From: Pseudohoeflea suaedae
GTDB taxonomy: Bacteria > Pseudomonadota > Alphaproteobacteria > Rhizobiales > Rhizobiaceae
Length of the DNA stretch: 64,000 bases
Assembly (NCBI RefSeq): GCF_004354915.1
Contig: NZ_SMSI01000001.1
Span: 372,001-436,000 of the forward strand
Direction: 5' to 3'
In this document: piece by piece, positions 16,810 through 25,948 of the stretch
Numbering within the stretch: position 1 is the first letter of the stretch
Layout: each line of letters starts with the position of its first letter
Program-made: the position numbers and the translations under genes
The notes under the pieces: model-generated
Told to the model about the DNA's origin: nothing
Database searches by the model: none
The model's input: only the letters and a program-made list of their open reading frames with translations

Positions 16810-18411
16810 ATGACGATATTCGACGAATCGCCCTCCAACGCAGCTGAGTTCACGGTCACCGAACTTTCCGGCGCCCTCCGCCGCACGGTGGAGGATGCCT
16901 TTGGCCACGTCCGCGTGCGCGGCGAAGTCGGGCGCCTGAGCCGCCCGGGCTCCGGCCACCTCTATTTCGATCTCAAGGATGACAAGTCGGTTCTCTCGGC
17001 GGTGGCATGGAAGGGCGTCGTGTCGAGCTGGCAATTTCATCCCGAACAAGGGCTTGAAGTGATTGCCACCGGCAAGCTCACCACCTTCCCGGGCCAGTCG
17101 CGCTACCAGATCGTCGTCGAGAAGATGGAGCCTGCCGGTGCCGGCGCTTTGATGGCGCTGCTCGAGGAGCGCCGCAAGAAGCTTGCCGGCGAGGGCCTGT
17201 TCGACGAGGGGCGCAAGCAGCTTCTGCCCTATATGCCGCGCGTCATCGGCGTGGTGACATCGCCCACCGGAGCGGTCATCAGGGATATTCTCCACCGTAT
17301 TTCCGATCGCTTCCCGCTCCATGTCGTCGTCTGGCCGGTGCGGGTTCAGGGGGAAAGCTGCGGTGTGGAAGTCGCCGGCGCGATCAACGGGTTCAATGCC
17401 TTGCCGGAAGGCGGCCCGATCCCGCGGCCGGATCTCATCATCGTCGCCCGCGGCGGCGGCAGTCTGGAGGATCTCTGGGGGTTCAACGACGAGATCGTCG
17501 TCCGCGCCGCTGCGGCTTCCGATATTCCGCTCGTTTCCGCCGTTGGTCACGAAACCGACTGGACGCTGATCGACCACGCGGCCGACCGCCGCGCGCCGAC
17601 GCCCACGGGTGCGGCGGAAATGGCGGTTCCGGTGAAGGCCGAACTCGAGGCCATGCTCGCCAATCTCTCGGCTCGTCTCAAGGGCGCCGAAACACGTCTC
17701 CTCGACCGCAAGAAGGACGGTCTGAGAGCCCTGTCGCGTGCCTTGCCGACGCTCGACAGCCTGCTTGCCATGCCGCGCCAGCGCCTCGACAGGTCCGGCG
17801 ATCTTCTCGGCAAGGCACTCGCGCACAATACTTCCAATTGCCGCCGCCGCTACGAACGACAGGCAAGCCGGATCAGCCCGCTTACCTTGATTTCGGCCAT
17901 TCGCGAGAAGCGCCTCGGGCTCAACGACCGGATCGGCCGCTGCCGCAATGCCGCTGACCGCGCCCAGGAGCGCCGCCGCAACCGCCTGGAACGGCCATCG
18001 GCCCTGCTGGCAGGTCTGCCGCGCCGTCTCGAAACCGGGATCGAGCGCGAAACGCGCCGCCTTTCCGATCAGGGCCGCCGCGCCGACGCCGCGATTGCCA
18101 GGCTTCTCAACGATCGCCGCAGGGCGGTGTCGCAGCAGACCCGCATGCTGGCTTCGTTGTCGCACAAGAACGTACTGGCCCGAGGTTTCGCCCTGGTGCG
18201 CGACGATGCCGGCGAACTCGTCTCGAGCGCCGCGTCGCTGTCCGCCGGGCAGGCGGTGAATATCGAATTCCAGGACGGAAACATCTCCGCTGTCGCCGCC
18301 GGATCGGCCGGCAAGGCTCGGCCCGCTCCGAAGAAGCCGGCCCGCGAAAAGCCTGCCTCGGATGGGGAGGCGCAAGCCAGGCCCGTCCGTCAGGGTTCGC
18401 TCTTCGACTAG
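16810..18411 (+). CDS. xseA: Exodeoxyribonuclease VII large subunit
   Basis: This 533-residue large subunit of ExoVII degrades single-stranded DNA bidirectionally to short oligonucleotides. The N-terminal OB-fold (~15-115) begins '[29 protein letters not shown]'-like sequence. The catalytic core includes '[20 protein letters not shown]', '[19 protein letters not shown]' and '[16 protein letters not shown]'. A long arginine-rich coiled-coil region (~270-440) and a basic, alanine/lysine-rich tail follow, ending 'RQGSLFD'. The partner small subunit XseB is not in the window. The family's catalytic core is intact, so the gene should be functional. Confidence 0.97.
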   Translation: MTIFDESPSNAAEFTVTELSGALRRTVEDAFGHVRVRGEVGRLSRPGSGHLYFDLKDDKSVLSAVAWKGVVSSWQFHPEQGLEVIATGKLTTFPGQSRYQIVVEKMEPAGAGALMALLEERRKKLAGEGLFDEGRKQLLPYMPRVIGVVTSPTGAVIRDILHRISDRFPLHVVVWPVRVQGESCGVEVAGAINGFNALPEGGPIPRPDLIIVARGGGSLEDLWGFNDEIVVRAAAASDIPLVSAVGHETDWTLIDHAADRRAPTPTGAAEMAVPVKAELEAMLANLSARLKGAETRLLDRKKDGLRALSRALPTLDSLLAMPRQRLDRSGDLLGKALAHNTSNCRRRYERQASRISPLTLISAIREKRLGLNDRIGRCRNAADRAQERRRNRLERPSALLAGLPRRLETGIERETRRLSDQGRRADAAIARLLNDRRRAVSQQTRMLASLSHKNVLARGFALVRDDAGELVSSAASLSAGQAVNIEFQDGNISAVAAGSAGKARPAPKKPAREKPASDGEAQARPVRQGSLFD

Positions 18412-18460
18412 GGCGCGAGCGGTTTCGCAATGCCGCTCGTCCGGACGGTTCGGCCGTGCC

Positions 18461-18501
18461 TTGATTCCGGTCAAGGCGCACCCTTTGCATATGCAGACAA
18501 T
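18461..18501 (+). promoter_or_regulatory. FNR/FixK-type box and -10 element before pta-ackA
   Basis: TTGATTCCGGTCAA (18461-18474) fits the TTGAY-N4-RTCAA consensus of FNR, FnrN and FixK sites exactly. GACAAT (18496-18501) is a 4-of-6 match to a -10 hexamer. A start near 18508-18509 would place the box centre at about -41.5, the class II activator position used by FNR-type proteins. Confidence 0.65.
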
Positions 18502-18543
18502 GACGCTCAACCGCTCCGCCAGGAATTTGCAGGGAACTCTCCG

Positions 18544-19503
18544 ATGAACGCCGAAACCGTCGCCCCCGAGGCCGCCAGGGAACTCGGACCCGGGCACGCC
18601 AGATTTCTGCAGATGGCCAAGGCGCAGGACCCGCTGCCGACCGCCGTCGTCCATCCGGTCGATGCGCTCTCCTTGCAGGGTGCGATTGCATGCGCCGGGC
18701 AGGGCCTTGTCATCCCGTTGCTCGTCGGTCCCTCGGCCCGCATTCGCGAGGCCGCCGCCAGTGCCAGGCTCGATATCGCCCATTTCGAAATCGTCGATTG
18801 CGAGCATTCCGACGCGGCTGCGGCGAAATCGGTGGCGCTTGCCCGTGAGGGGCGCGTCGGTGCGCTGATGAAGGGAGCAATTCATACCGACGAGGTCATG
18901 AAGGCGGTTCTCCACCCGGAACTGGGTCTGCGGACCGCGCGCCGGATGAGCCACTGCTTCGTCATCGACGTGCCGGGCTTCCCCAAGCCGTTTTATGTCA
19001 CCGACGCTGCCATCAACATCTATCCGACGCTGTCGGACAAGCGCGACATCATCCAGAACGCCATCGATCTCGCCCATGCCCTGGGCGTCGCGGTGCCCTT
19101 GGTCGCCATTCTTTCGGCGGTGGAAACCGTCACGGAATCGATCCGCTCGACCATCGATGCGGCCTCCCTGTGCAAGATGGCCGATCGCGGCCAGATCACC
19201 GGCGGCGTGCTCGACGGGCCGCTGGCCTTCGACAATGCCGTTGCGCTGGAGGCTGCCGCCGCCAAGGGGATCGTCTCACCCGTCGCCGGCCGGGCGGAAG
19301 TTCTCGTCGTGCCCGATCTCGAGGCGGGCAACATGCTCGCCAAGCAGCTCGAATACCTCGCCGGCGCGCGGGTGGCCGGCATCGTTCTCGGCGCCCGCGT
19401 GCCGATCATGCTGACAAGCCGCGCCGACAAGGCCGCCGCGAGAGTGAGTTCCGCCGCTATCGCGGTTCTCCTTGCCGCGGCGAAGGCAAGGAAACCGGCA
19501 TGA
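18544..19503 (+). CDS. pta: Phosphate acetyltransferase (PTA/PTB family)
   Basis: This 319-residue protein belongs to the phosphate acetyl/butyryltransferase family and is of the short, single-domain type. It contains 'GRVGALMKGAIHTDEVM', 'RRMSHCFVIDVPGF' and 'ITDAAINIYP'-type sequence (here VTDAAINIYP), followed near the C-terminus by 'GIVLGARVPIMLTSRAD'. It should interconvert acetyl-CoA (or a short acyl-CoA) and acyl phosphate. It overlaps the acetate kinase gene by 4 nt, and a putative FNR/FixK box lies upstream, which fits a role in overflow or oxygen-limited acetate metabolism. A butyryl or propionyl preference cannot be excluded. Confidence 0.88.
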   Translation: MNAETVAPEAARELGPGHARFLQMAKAQDPLPTAVVHPVDALSLQGAIACAGQGLVIPLLVGPSARIREAAASARLDIAHFEIVDCEHSDAAAAKSVALAREGRVGALMKGAIHTDEVMKAVLHPELGLRTARRMSHCFVIDVPGFPKPFYVTDAAINIYPTLSDKRDIIQNAIDLAHALGVAVPLVAILSAVETVTESIRSTIDAASLCKMADRGQITGGVLDGPLAFDNAVALEAAAAKGIVSPVAGRAEVLVVPDLEAGNMLAKQLEYLAGARVAGIVLGARVPIMLTSRADKAAARVSSAAIAVLLAAAKARKPA

Positions 19504-20735
19504 CGACGCCTGCCATCCTCGTCCTCAACTCCGGGTCGTCGAGCATCAAGTTCTCGATCTTCGCATTCGAGCGCGACCCCTCGGCCGCGGATCTCGTCTG
19601 CGGCGGCAAAATTTCGGGGATCGGCGTCCGGGCGCGGCTCGATGCGGAGAATGCAAAAGGCGAGGCGCTGGCCGCCAGGAGCTTTCCGTCAGGTGTCACT
19701 TACGAAGAGCTGCTCGGCCACCTCCTCGACTGGATAGAGGAGCATCTCGACGGGCTGGAACTGGTCGCGGCCGGCCATCGTGTCGTCCATGGCGGAAAGG
19801 ATCATGTCGCTCCGGCGATTCTCGATGACAGTCTCCGAGACGATCTGCGAGCGCTCACGCCGCTGGCGCCCCTGCACCAGCCGCACAATCTCGACGCCAT
19901 CGACGCGCTCGCCCGGCTCCATCCGGAGCTTGCCCAGATCGCCAGCTTCGACACCGCCTTCCATGCGGGACGAAGCGAGATCGAGAGCGTCTTCGCCCTG
20001 CCTGCGGAACTCGCGGCCGAAGGTGTGCGGCGCTACGGCTTTCACGGTCTCTCCTACGATTATATCGCCTCGCGGCTTGCTCCGCTTCTGGGAGACGCCG
20101 GCATGGGCCGGGTCATCGTCGCGCATCTGGGCAGCGGGGCCAGCCTCTGCGCCATGTCGCGCGGCCGCAGCGTCGCCACAACGATGGGATTCAGCGTGCT
20201 CGACGGCCTGCCGATGGGCACCCGTTGCGGCCAGATCGATCCCGGCGTCCTTCTGTACCTGATGCAGGAAAAGCGCATGAATGCGGAGGAGCTGACCCGC
20301 CTCCTCTACCGGCAGTCCGGACTCCTCGGTTTGTCGGGAATCAGCAGCGACATGCGCGAACTCCTGGCAAGCGACCGGAAGGAGGCAAGATTCGCGATCG
20401 ACCATTTCTGCTACCGCGCCAATCGCGAAATCGGTTCGCTGGCCGCAACGCTCGGCGGCATCGACGCGCTGGTCTTCACCGCGGGTATCGGCGAACACTC
20501 ACCCGACATCCGTCGGAGGATCTGCGCCTCGGCCTCCTGGCTCGGGATCGAGTGGGACGATGACCTGAACCGCAATGCGAGCGGGGAGGCGGTCTTCTCG
20601 ACGCCGGATTCAAAGGTTGCGGTCGCGGTCATTCCCACCAACGAGGAACTGGTGATTGCGCGCGACTGCTGGGGGCTGCTGGGGGGGCGGGACAACAGTG
20701 CGGATGGTCAGGCGGCGGCTGCAGGCTTGCAATAG
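19500..20735 (+). CDS. ackA: Acetate kinase
   Basis: This 411-residue acetate/propionate kinase makes ATP from acetyl phosphate, or the reverse. Signature parts are 'ILVLNSGSSSIKF' at the start, 'AAGHRVVHGG', 'RRYGFHGLSYDYI', 'AHLGSGASLCAM' and 'FTAGIGEHSPDIR'. ATG 19500 overlaps the pta stop (ATGA), and the long open frame upstream is only a shadow of pta. Its last 28 bases overlap the 3' end of the convergent ArsR-type gene. Confidence 0.96.
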   Translation: MTTPAILVLNSGSSSIKFSIFAFERDPSAADLVCGGKISGIGVRARLDAENAKGEALAARSFPSGVTYEELLGHLLDWIEEHLDGLELVAAGHRVVHGGKDHVAPAILDDSLRDDLRALTPLAPLHQPHNLDAIDALARLHPELAQIASFDTAFHAGRSEIESVFALPAELAAEGVRRYGFHGLSYDYIASRLAPLLGDAGMGRVIVAHLGSGASLCAMSRGRSVATTMGFSVLDGLPMGTRCGQIDPGVLLYLMQEKRMNAEELTRLLYRQSGLLGLSGISSDMRELLASDRKEARFAIDHFCYRANREIGSLAATLGGIDALVFTAGIGEHSPDIRRRICASASWLGIEWDDDLNRNASGEAVFSTPDSKVAVAVIPTNEELVIARDCWGLLGGRDNSADGQAAAAGLQ

Positions 20736-21028
20736 AGTTCGTGCAGCACTTCGAGAACCGAGCGCACGGCTCCGCCCTTGAGCGAGTAATAAATCGTCTG
20801 TGCTTCGCGGCGCGTGGCAACGAGATCCGCTTCGCGCAGCTTGCGCAGGTGGTGCGACATGGCGGGCTGGGACAGGCCCGTCTCGTCAGCCAGCCTGAGC
20901 ACGCTCTGCTCGCCGTCGAGCAGAATGCAGAGCAGTTTCAGCCGCACCGGCTGGGACAGCATTTCCATCAACCGCGCGGCTTCCGCCATGCGCGGTTCCA
21001 TTTCCAACATTTCTTGTGCGTGGAGCAT
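20708..21028 (-). CDS. ArsR/SmtB-family transcriptional regulator
   Basis: This 106-residue winged-helix protein has the ArsR HTH 'LADETGLSQPAMSHHLRKLREADLV' in its centre, preceded by 'LSQPVRLKLLCILLDGEQSV'. No ELCVCDL-type metal site is visible; the only cysteines are C34, in the helix before the HTH, and one near the C-terminus (ELYCKP). It may therefore respond to something other than arsenite, such as thiol oxidation or sulfide in the manner of BigR. The start could also be the internal MEP a few residues on. The gene is convergent with, and overlaps, ackA. Upstream on its own strand is an AT-rich segment with a TAAAT direct repeat that may be its operator. Confidence 0.9.
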   Translation of the reverse strand: MLHAQEMLEMEPRMAEAARLMEMLSQPVRLKLLCILLDGEQSVLRLADETGLSQPAMSHHLRKLREADLVATRREAQTIYYSLKGGAVRSVLEVLHELYCKPAAAA

Positions 21029-21091
21029 TTTCGAACCTCGTTAAATTCGCGAGGCTAAATATACCGCGGCGCGATCTGTTTTCAACGGTGC

Positions 21092-21304
21092 TTACCAGTG
21101 CGGCGGCTTCTGTGTCGGCGCCTGCGCGATGGCCGTGTCTTCGAGCGTCTCGAACCGGTCGGTCATGTCATCGAGTTGGCGCTTCAGCCGCTCGATCAGT
21201 GCCCATTGCCGCGCCACCTGCCCCGAAAGGTCCTCGATCGTCTCCGCCTGGTGAGCGGTCAGTTCCTCAAGCCGGACAAGCCTCTCTTCGGATAGTGTGC
21301 TCAT
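21092..21304 (-). CDS. slyX: SlyX family protein
   Basis: This 70-residue, charged, coiled-coil-forming protein matches the SlyX family: 'RLVRLEELTAHQAETIEDLSGQVA' opening, then 'LIERLKRQLDDMTDRFETLE', and a proline-rich end 'KPPHW', which closely resembles the YKPPHY terminus of E. coli SlyX. The function of the family is unknown. ATG 21304 overlaps the stop of the upstream thioesterase gene (ATGA), so they are co-translated. Confidence 0.9.
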   Translation of the reverse strand: MSTLSEERLVRLEELTAHQAETIEDLSGQVARQWALIERLKRQLDDMTDRFETLEDTAIAQAPTQKPPHW

Positions 21305-21735
21305 GTGACGAGTTCTCCTAGTTTGTCCCGCCATTCGGGCGGCAGGGCGACGGGGCGGCGGCTGTGGCGGTCGACATAGACATGAACGAAGCGCCCGTCG
21401 GCAAGTGCTTTTTCCTCGTCATTGCGGAAAAGCCCGACTGCATAGACCACCGACGAGGTCCCCAGCCGCTCAGTCCCGATTCCCGCGGTGATGCGGTCCG
21501 GAAAGGCGGTTTCGGCGTGATAGCGGCACCCCGTTTCCACCGCCAGCCCGATCGGATTGCCGTTTCCGGGATCGAGCAGGCCTTCCTCGATCAGCCAGCC
21601 GTTGATCGCCGTGTCGAAAAGCGCGTAGTGGGTCACATTGTTCATGTGCCCGTAGATGTCGTTGTCCGCCCAGCGCGTCTGCAGCGGCCTGAAGAGCGTG
21701 TAGTCGGCACGGCTTGAAGGTGGGGTGCGATCCAT
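21301..21735 (-). CDS. 4-hydroxybenzoyl-CoA thioesterase-like hotdog protein (YbgC type)
   Basis: This 144-residue acyl-CoA thioesterase has the signature 'TRWADNDIYGHMNNVTHYALFD', in which the first Asp region is the catalytic site of the YbgC/4HBT branch. The remainder ('ETGCRYHAETAFPDRI', 'FVHVYVD') is typical. The reading frame extends further upstream, but ATG 21735 gives the normal family length. It forms a two-gene unit with slyX and is divergent from the nucleoside transporter operon. Confidence 0.9.
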   Translation of the reverse strand: MDRTPPSSRADYTLFRPLQTRWADNDIYGHMNNVTHYALFDTAINGWLIEEGLLDPGNGNPIGLAVETGCRYHAETAFPDRITAGIGTERLGTSSVVYAVGLFRNDEEKALADGRFVHVYVDRHSRRPVALPPEWRDKLGELVT

Positions 21736-21901
21736 CGTGGCGGCATGTCCTTGTGTCGGCGGTGAAGGGCGGCGTCCGTGGCAGAAATCGGCAGGGCGCG
21801 TTCCTGTGGCCGATTCATTCTGGACTTTGATAAAATAAGTGTCGAGACTACACACGCCGGGGCTGCGGACAAGCGCCGGAATCCAGACTGTACGGGGTAC
21901 C

Positions 21902-23434
21902 ATGAGTGACATCGCGATCGAGCTGAAGGGCATAGACAAGAGCTTCGGCCTCGTCCATGCGAACAGGGATATCAATCTCAGGGTTCGCAAGGGCACCATC
22001 CACGGCATCATCGGTGAAAACGGCGCGGGCAAGTCGACGCTCATGTCGATCCTCTACGGGTTCTACCAGGCCGATCGTGGCGACATTCTCGTCGATGGCG
22101 CGAAAACCGACATTTCCGGCCCGAGCATCGCCATCGACAAGGGCATCGGCATGGTCCACCAGCACTTCATGCTGGTCGAGAACTTCACGGTTCTGGAGAA
22201 CATCATGCTCGGCGCCGAGGAAGGCCAGATCCTGACTTCCGGCATTGCCCGCGCCCGCAACGAACTCAAGCGGCTGGAAAACGAATACGCGCTGGAGGTC
22301 GATCCCGACGCGATCATCGAGGAACTGCCGGTCGGCCTGCAGCAGCGCGTCGAGATTCTGAAGGCGCTCTATCGCGGTGCCGAGATCCTCATCCTCGACG
22401 AACCCACCGGAGTTCTCACCCCGGCGGAGGCCGATCACCTTTTCCGCATTCTCGCCCAGCTCAAGGCGCAGGGCAAAACCATCATCCTCATCACCCACAA
22501 GCTGCGCGAGATCATGGCCATTACCGACGAGGTGTCCGTCATGCGCCGCGGCGAGATGGTCGCCACGCGCACGACGGCAGATACCTCGGTCGAGGAACTG
22601 GCCGAGCTGATGGTCGGTCGCCGCGTGCTCCTGAGCGTCGAGAAGGGGCCTGCAAATCCGGGTGAAGTGAAGCTGTCTGTGCGCAATCTGACCGTCAGGG
22701 ATTCCCGTGGCGTGCCGATGGTCAAGGACGTCTCGCTCGATGTCCGCGCCGGCGAGATCGTCGGTGTGGCGGGCGTGGCGGGCAACGGGCAATCGGAACT
22801 CCTGCAGGCGATTGCGGGCATTCGCCGCGCCGAAACCGGTAACGTCACGCTCAACGGACGGCCGATCGACGTGACCGGCGAGGCCGACCCGAACGAGTTG
22901 CGCCATCGCGGCCTGGCCCATGTGCCGGAGGACCGCCACCACATGGGACTGGTGCTCAAATTCGAGGAAGCCGAGAACTCGATCCTCGGCTATCACGACG
23001 ATCCGCGCTATCTGAAATCCTTCTTCCTCGACGTAGAGGCCATACGCGCCGATGCGGCGGAGAAGTGCGCGCGCTACGATATCCGCCCGCCGGACGTGCG
23101 CCTGAAGACGGCGAATTTTTCTGGCGGCAACCAGCAGAAGATCGTGCTCGCCCGCGAGATGGAGCGTGATCCGGATGTCATCATCATCGGCCAGCCCACC
23201 CGCGGGGTGGATGTCGGGGCCATCGAATTCATTCACAAGCGGATTATCGAAATGCGCGATGCCGGCAAGGCCATCCTCCTCGTCTCGGTCGAACTCGACG
23301 AAATCCGGTCGCTCTCCGATCGTGTCCTCGTCATGTTCGACGGTCATGTCGTGGGCGAACGGTCGCCGGAGACAGGCGAGGGCGAACTGGGTCTTCTCAT
23401 GGCCGGTGTCACGGATCAGGAGGCGGCGGAATGA
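21902..23434 (+). CDS. Nucleoside ABC transporter ATPase (two domains)
   Basis: This 510-residue double ATPase is of the simple-sugar/nucleoside importer class (YufO/NupA/RnsB-like). The first domain has Walker A GENGAGKS and an unusual signature 'LPVGLQQRVEI' with 'LILDEPTGVLTP'. The second has a degenerate Walker A GVAGNGQSE without the lysine, and the signature FSGGNQQK; this asymmetry is usual for the family. It heads a run of seven plus-strand genes with two permeases, cdd, punA, deoC and deoA, which points to nucleosides as cargo. A TAAAAT hexamer ~65 nt upstream may be the -10. No BMP-type binding protein gene is adjacent. Confidence 0.93.
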   Translation: MSDIAIELKGIDKSFGLVHANRDINLRVRKGTIHGIIGENGAGKSTLMSILYGFYQADRGDILVDGAKTDISGPSIAIDKGIGMVHQHFMLVENFTVLENIMLGAEEGQILTSGIARARNELKRLENEYALEVDPDAIIEELPVGLQQRVEILKALYRGAEILILDEPTGVLTPAEADHLFRILAQLKAQGKTIILITHKLREIMAITDEVSVMRRGEMVATRTTADTSVEELAELMVGRRVLLSVEKGPANPGEVKLSVRNLTVRDSRGVPMVKDVSLDVRAGEIVGVAGVAGNGQSELLQAIAGIRRAETGNVTLNGRPIDVTGEADPNELRHRGLAHVPEDRHHMGLVLKFEEAENSILGYHDDPRYLKSFFLDVEAIRADAAEKCARYDIRPPDVRLKTANFSGGNQQKIVLAREMERDPDVIIIGQPTRGVDVGAIEFIHKRIIEMRDAGKAILLVSVELDEIRSLSDRVLVMFDGHVVGERSPETGEGELGLLMAGVTDQEAAE

Positions 23435-24564
23435 GCGCGCCCCACGCAAAACTGCCCGGCTGGGTCGATTACGGCGTCATTCCGCTGGTCAATCTCGTCG
23501 TTGCCTTCCTCGTCGCGGGCCTCGTGGTGCTTCTTGTCGGCGAAAGCCCGATCCGGGCCGCCGCGCTGCTCATCGAAGGCGCCTTCGGCTATGGCGAGGG
23601 CATCGGCTTCACGCTCTATTACGCGACGAACTTCATCTTCACCGGGCTGGCGGTCGCCATCGCTTTCCATTGCGGGCTCTTCAATATCGGCGGCGAGGGG
23701 CAGGCCTATGTCGCCGGGCTGGGTGTGGCCATACCCTGCCTCTGGCTCGACGCCTCGATGCCCTGGTATGTGGTCTTCGTGGTCGTCATCTTCGGGTCCG
23801 CCCTGATGGGCGGCCTCTGGGCGCTGATTCCGGGCTATCTGCAGGCCAAGCGCGGCAGTCACGTCGTCATCACTACCATCATGTTCAACTTCATCGCCTC
23901 GAGCCTGATGGTCTACCTGCTCATCGATGTGTTGAAGCCGCGCGGTTCGATGTCGCCCGAGACCCGTACTTTCGCAGAGGGCGGGCATCTGCCCAAGCTC
24001 GACTGGTTGTTCGGGCCACTGGGGATCGATGTCGGCGGTTCGCCGCTCAATCTCTCCTTCCTTCTGGCCCTCGTGGTGAGCTTTATCGTCTGGGTCATCG
24101 TCTGGCGCACCCGGTTCGGCTACCAGATCCGCACCATGGGTTTCAGCCCGTCGGCGGCGCGCTATGCGGGGATGAAGGAAGCCCGCATCGTCATCATCAC
24201 CATGGTCATGTCCGGCGCGCTCGCCGGAATGATGGCGATCAACCCGATCATGGGCGAGCAGCACCGCATGCAGCTCGATTTCGTCGGCGGTGCCGGTTTC
24301 GTCGGTATCGCGGTGGCGCTGATGGGCCGTTCCCATCCGGTGGGCATCATCCCGGCCGCGATCCTGTTCGGCATGCTCTATCAGGGCGGCGCCGAGATCT
24401 CCTTCGAGATGCCGCAGATCTCGCGCGACATGATCGTCATCATCCAGGGACTGGTAATCCTTTTCGCCGGCGCCATGGAGCACATGTTCCGCCCGACGAT
24501 CGCGCGCCTGTTCACCTCTCTCGGCGGCGGACGCAAACCGCAGCCGGCGACCGCGACGGAGTAA
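23431..24564 (+). CDS. Nucleoside ABC transporter permease 1
   Basis: This 377-residue BPD_transp_2 permease resembles YufP/NupB. It has about nine to ten hydrophobic helices, the cytoplasmic loop 'GYQIRTMGFSPSAARYAGMKEAR' that meets the ATPase, and the family stretch 'NIGGEGQAYVAGLG' near residue 90. It overlaps the ATPase gene by 4 nt (ATGA). With permease 2 it would form the heterodimeric channel for purine and pyrimidine nucleosides. Confidence 0.93.
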   Translation: MSAPHAKLPGWVDYGVIPLVNLVVAFLVAGLVVLLVGESPIRAAALLIEGAFGYGEGIGFTLYYATNFIFTGLAVAIAFHCGLFNIGGEGQAYVAGLGVAIPCLWLDASMPWYVVFVVVIFGSALMGGLWALIPGYLQAKRGSHVVITTIMFNFIASSLMVYLLIDVLKPRGSMSPETRTFAEGGHLPKLDWLFGPLGIDVGGSPLNLSFLLALVVSFIVWVIVWRTRFGYQIRTMGFSPSAARYAGMKEARIVIITMVMSGALAGMMAINPIMGEQHRMQLDFVGGAGFVGIAVALMGRSHPVGIIPAAILFGMLYQGGAEISFEMPQISRDMIVIIQGLVILFAGAMEHMFRPTIARLFTSLGGGRKPQPATATE

Positions 24565-24569
24565 GACCG

Positions 24570-25541
24570 ATGGAATTCCTCGACACACTCATCGTTCTCC
24601 TTCAGTCGACCATCCGCGTCTCGGTTCCGCTCATTCTTGCGGCGCTCGCCGGGCTCTACTCGGAGCGTTCCGGCGTCTTCGACATCGGTCTCGAGGGCAA
24701 GATGCTGGGCGGCGCCTTCGCCGCCGGTGCCGTCGCCGCGATTACCGGCTCGGCCTGGCTCGGCGTGCTGGCGGCGATCGTGGTCGCCGTCGCGCTCGCG
24801 CTGGTTCACGGCTTCGCCTCCATCACCCAGCGTGGCAACCAGATCGTATCGGGCGTGGCCATCAACTTCATCGCCGCCGGCGCCACCGTCATTCTCGGCC
24901 AGGCCTGGTTTCACCAGGGCGGCCGCACCCCGCCCTTGTCGGGCGGTGCCCGCTTCACGACCATCGATCTGCCCTTTGCGGCAGAGCTTGCCGACGTGCC
25001 GGTGGTGGGCGCCATTTACACCAACCTTCTCTCCGGTCACTACACGCTCACCTATATCGCATTCGCGCTGGTGCCGTTCACCTGGTGGGTTCTTTTCCGC
25101 ACCCGCTTCGGCCTGCGCCTGCGTGCGGTCGGCGAAAATCCGGGCGCGGTGGACACAGCCGGTATCTCGGTGATCTGGCTGCGCTACCGCGCCGTCATCT
25201 GTTGCGGAATTCTCACCGGCATTGCGGGAGCCTATCTCTCGCTCGCCATGACCGCCGGCTTCGTCAAGGGCATGACCGCGGGCAAGGGCTTCATCGCGCT
25301 CGCCGCGCTCATTTTCGCCAAGTGGAAGCCGGTCAGCGTGATGTACGCCTGCCTTCTCTTCGGCTTCCTCGATGCGCTGTCCATCCGCATGCAGGGCCAC
25401 CGCCTTCCGCTCATCGGCGAGGTGCCGGTCCAGTTCATGCAGGCCCTCCCCTATGTGCTGACCGTCGTGCTGCTTGCCGGCTTCATCGGCCGCGCCATTC
25501 CGCCCAAGGCCGGCGGCACCCCCTATGTCAAGGAACGCTGA
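24570..25541 (+). CDS. Nucleoside ABC transporter permease 2
   Basis: This 323-residue second BPD_transp_2 permease resembles YufQ/NupC. It contains 'YSERSGVFDIGLEGKMLGGAF', typical of the second subunit, and the ATPase-contact loop 'FGLRLRAVGENPGAVDTAGI'. It begins 5 nt after permease 1 and ends 2 nt before cdd, so import and deamination are translationally adjacent. Confidence 0.93.
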   Translation: MEFLDTLIVLLQSTIRVSVPLILAALAGLYSERSGVFDIGLEGKMLGGAFAAGAVAAITGSAWLGVLAAIVVAVALALVHGFASITQRGNQIVSGVAINFIAAGATVILGQAWFHQGGRTPPLSGGARFTTIDLPFAAELADVPVVGAIYTNLLSGHYTLTYIAFALVPFTWWVLFRTRFGLRLRAVGENPGAVDTAGISVIWLRYRAVICCGILTGIAGAYLSLAMTAGFVKGMTAGKGFIALAALIFAKWKPVSVMYACLLFGFLDALSIRMQGHRLPLIGEVPVQFMQALPYVLTVVLLAGFIGRAIPPKAGGTPYVKER

Positions 25542-25543
25542 GC

Positions 25544-25948
25544 ATGACTGAAATCCGACCTCACGATCTCTTCGAGGCGGCGCGGGGCGCGATGGGAAAG
25601 GCCCATGCGCCCTATTCCCGCTTTCCCGTAGGGGCCGCGATCCTCGATGGCGATGGCCAGGTGCATACCGGCGCCAATATCGAGGTGATCTCGTTTCCCG
25701 AAGGCTGGTGCGCGGAAACCACCGCCATCGGTCATATGATCATGAGCGGCGGCAAGCGTATCGCGGAAGTGGCGGTGATTGCCGAGAAGCTCGATCTCTG
25801 CTCGCCTTGCGGCGGATGCCGCCAGCGGCTCGCGGAGTTCGCGGATGCCGGCACCCTCATCCATCTCTGCGACGCGGGCGGGGTCAGGAAATCCGTCCGC
25901 ATGGACGAGTTGCTGCCGCTGGCCTTCCAGACGGAGACCATCGGATGA
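25544..25948 (+). CDS. cdd: Cytidine deaminase
   Basis: This 134-residue small tetrameric-type cytidine deaminase converts (deoxy)cytidine to (deoxy)uridine. Zinc ligands are the Cys in 'WCAETTAIG', with the adjacent catalytic Glu, and the two Cys of 'CSPCGGCRQ'. The substrate loop reads GANIEV where GCNVEN is more usual, a modest change. It overlaps punA by 4 nt and supplies the uridine and deoxyuridine that the pyrimidine phosphorylase can use. Confidence 0.95.
   Translation: MTEIRPHDLFEAARGAMGKAHAPYSRFPVGAAILDGDGQVHTGANIEVISFPEGWCAETTAIGHMIMSGGKRIAEVAVIAEKLDLCSPCGGCRQRLAEFADAGTLIHLCDAGGVRKSVRMDELLPLAFQTETIG

Noticed and set aside
18416-18439. Hairpin CGAGCGG/CCGCTCG just after xseA
   Set aside because: No T run follows; too weak to list as a terminator.
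16804-19077. Long minus-strand open frame (757 codons) opposite xseA and pta
   Set aside because: Antisense shadow; the composition lacks any membrane or catalytic pattern.
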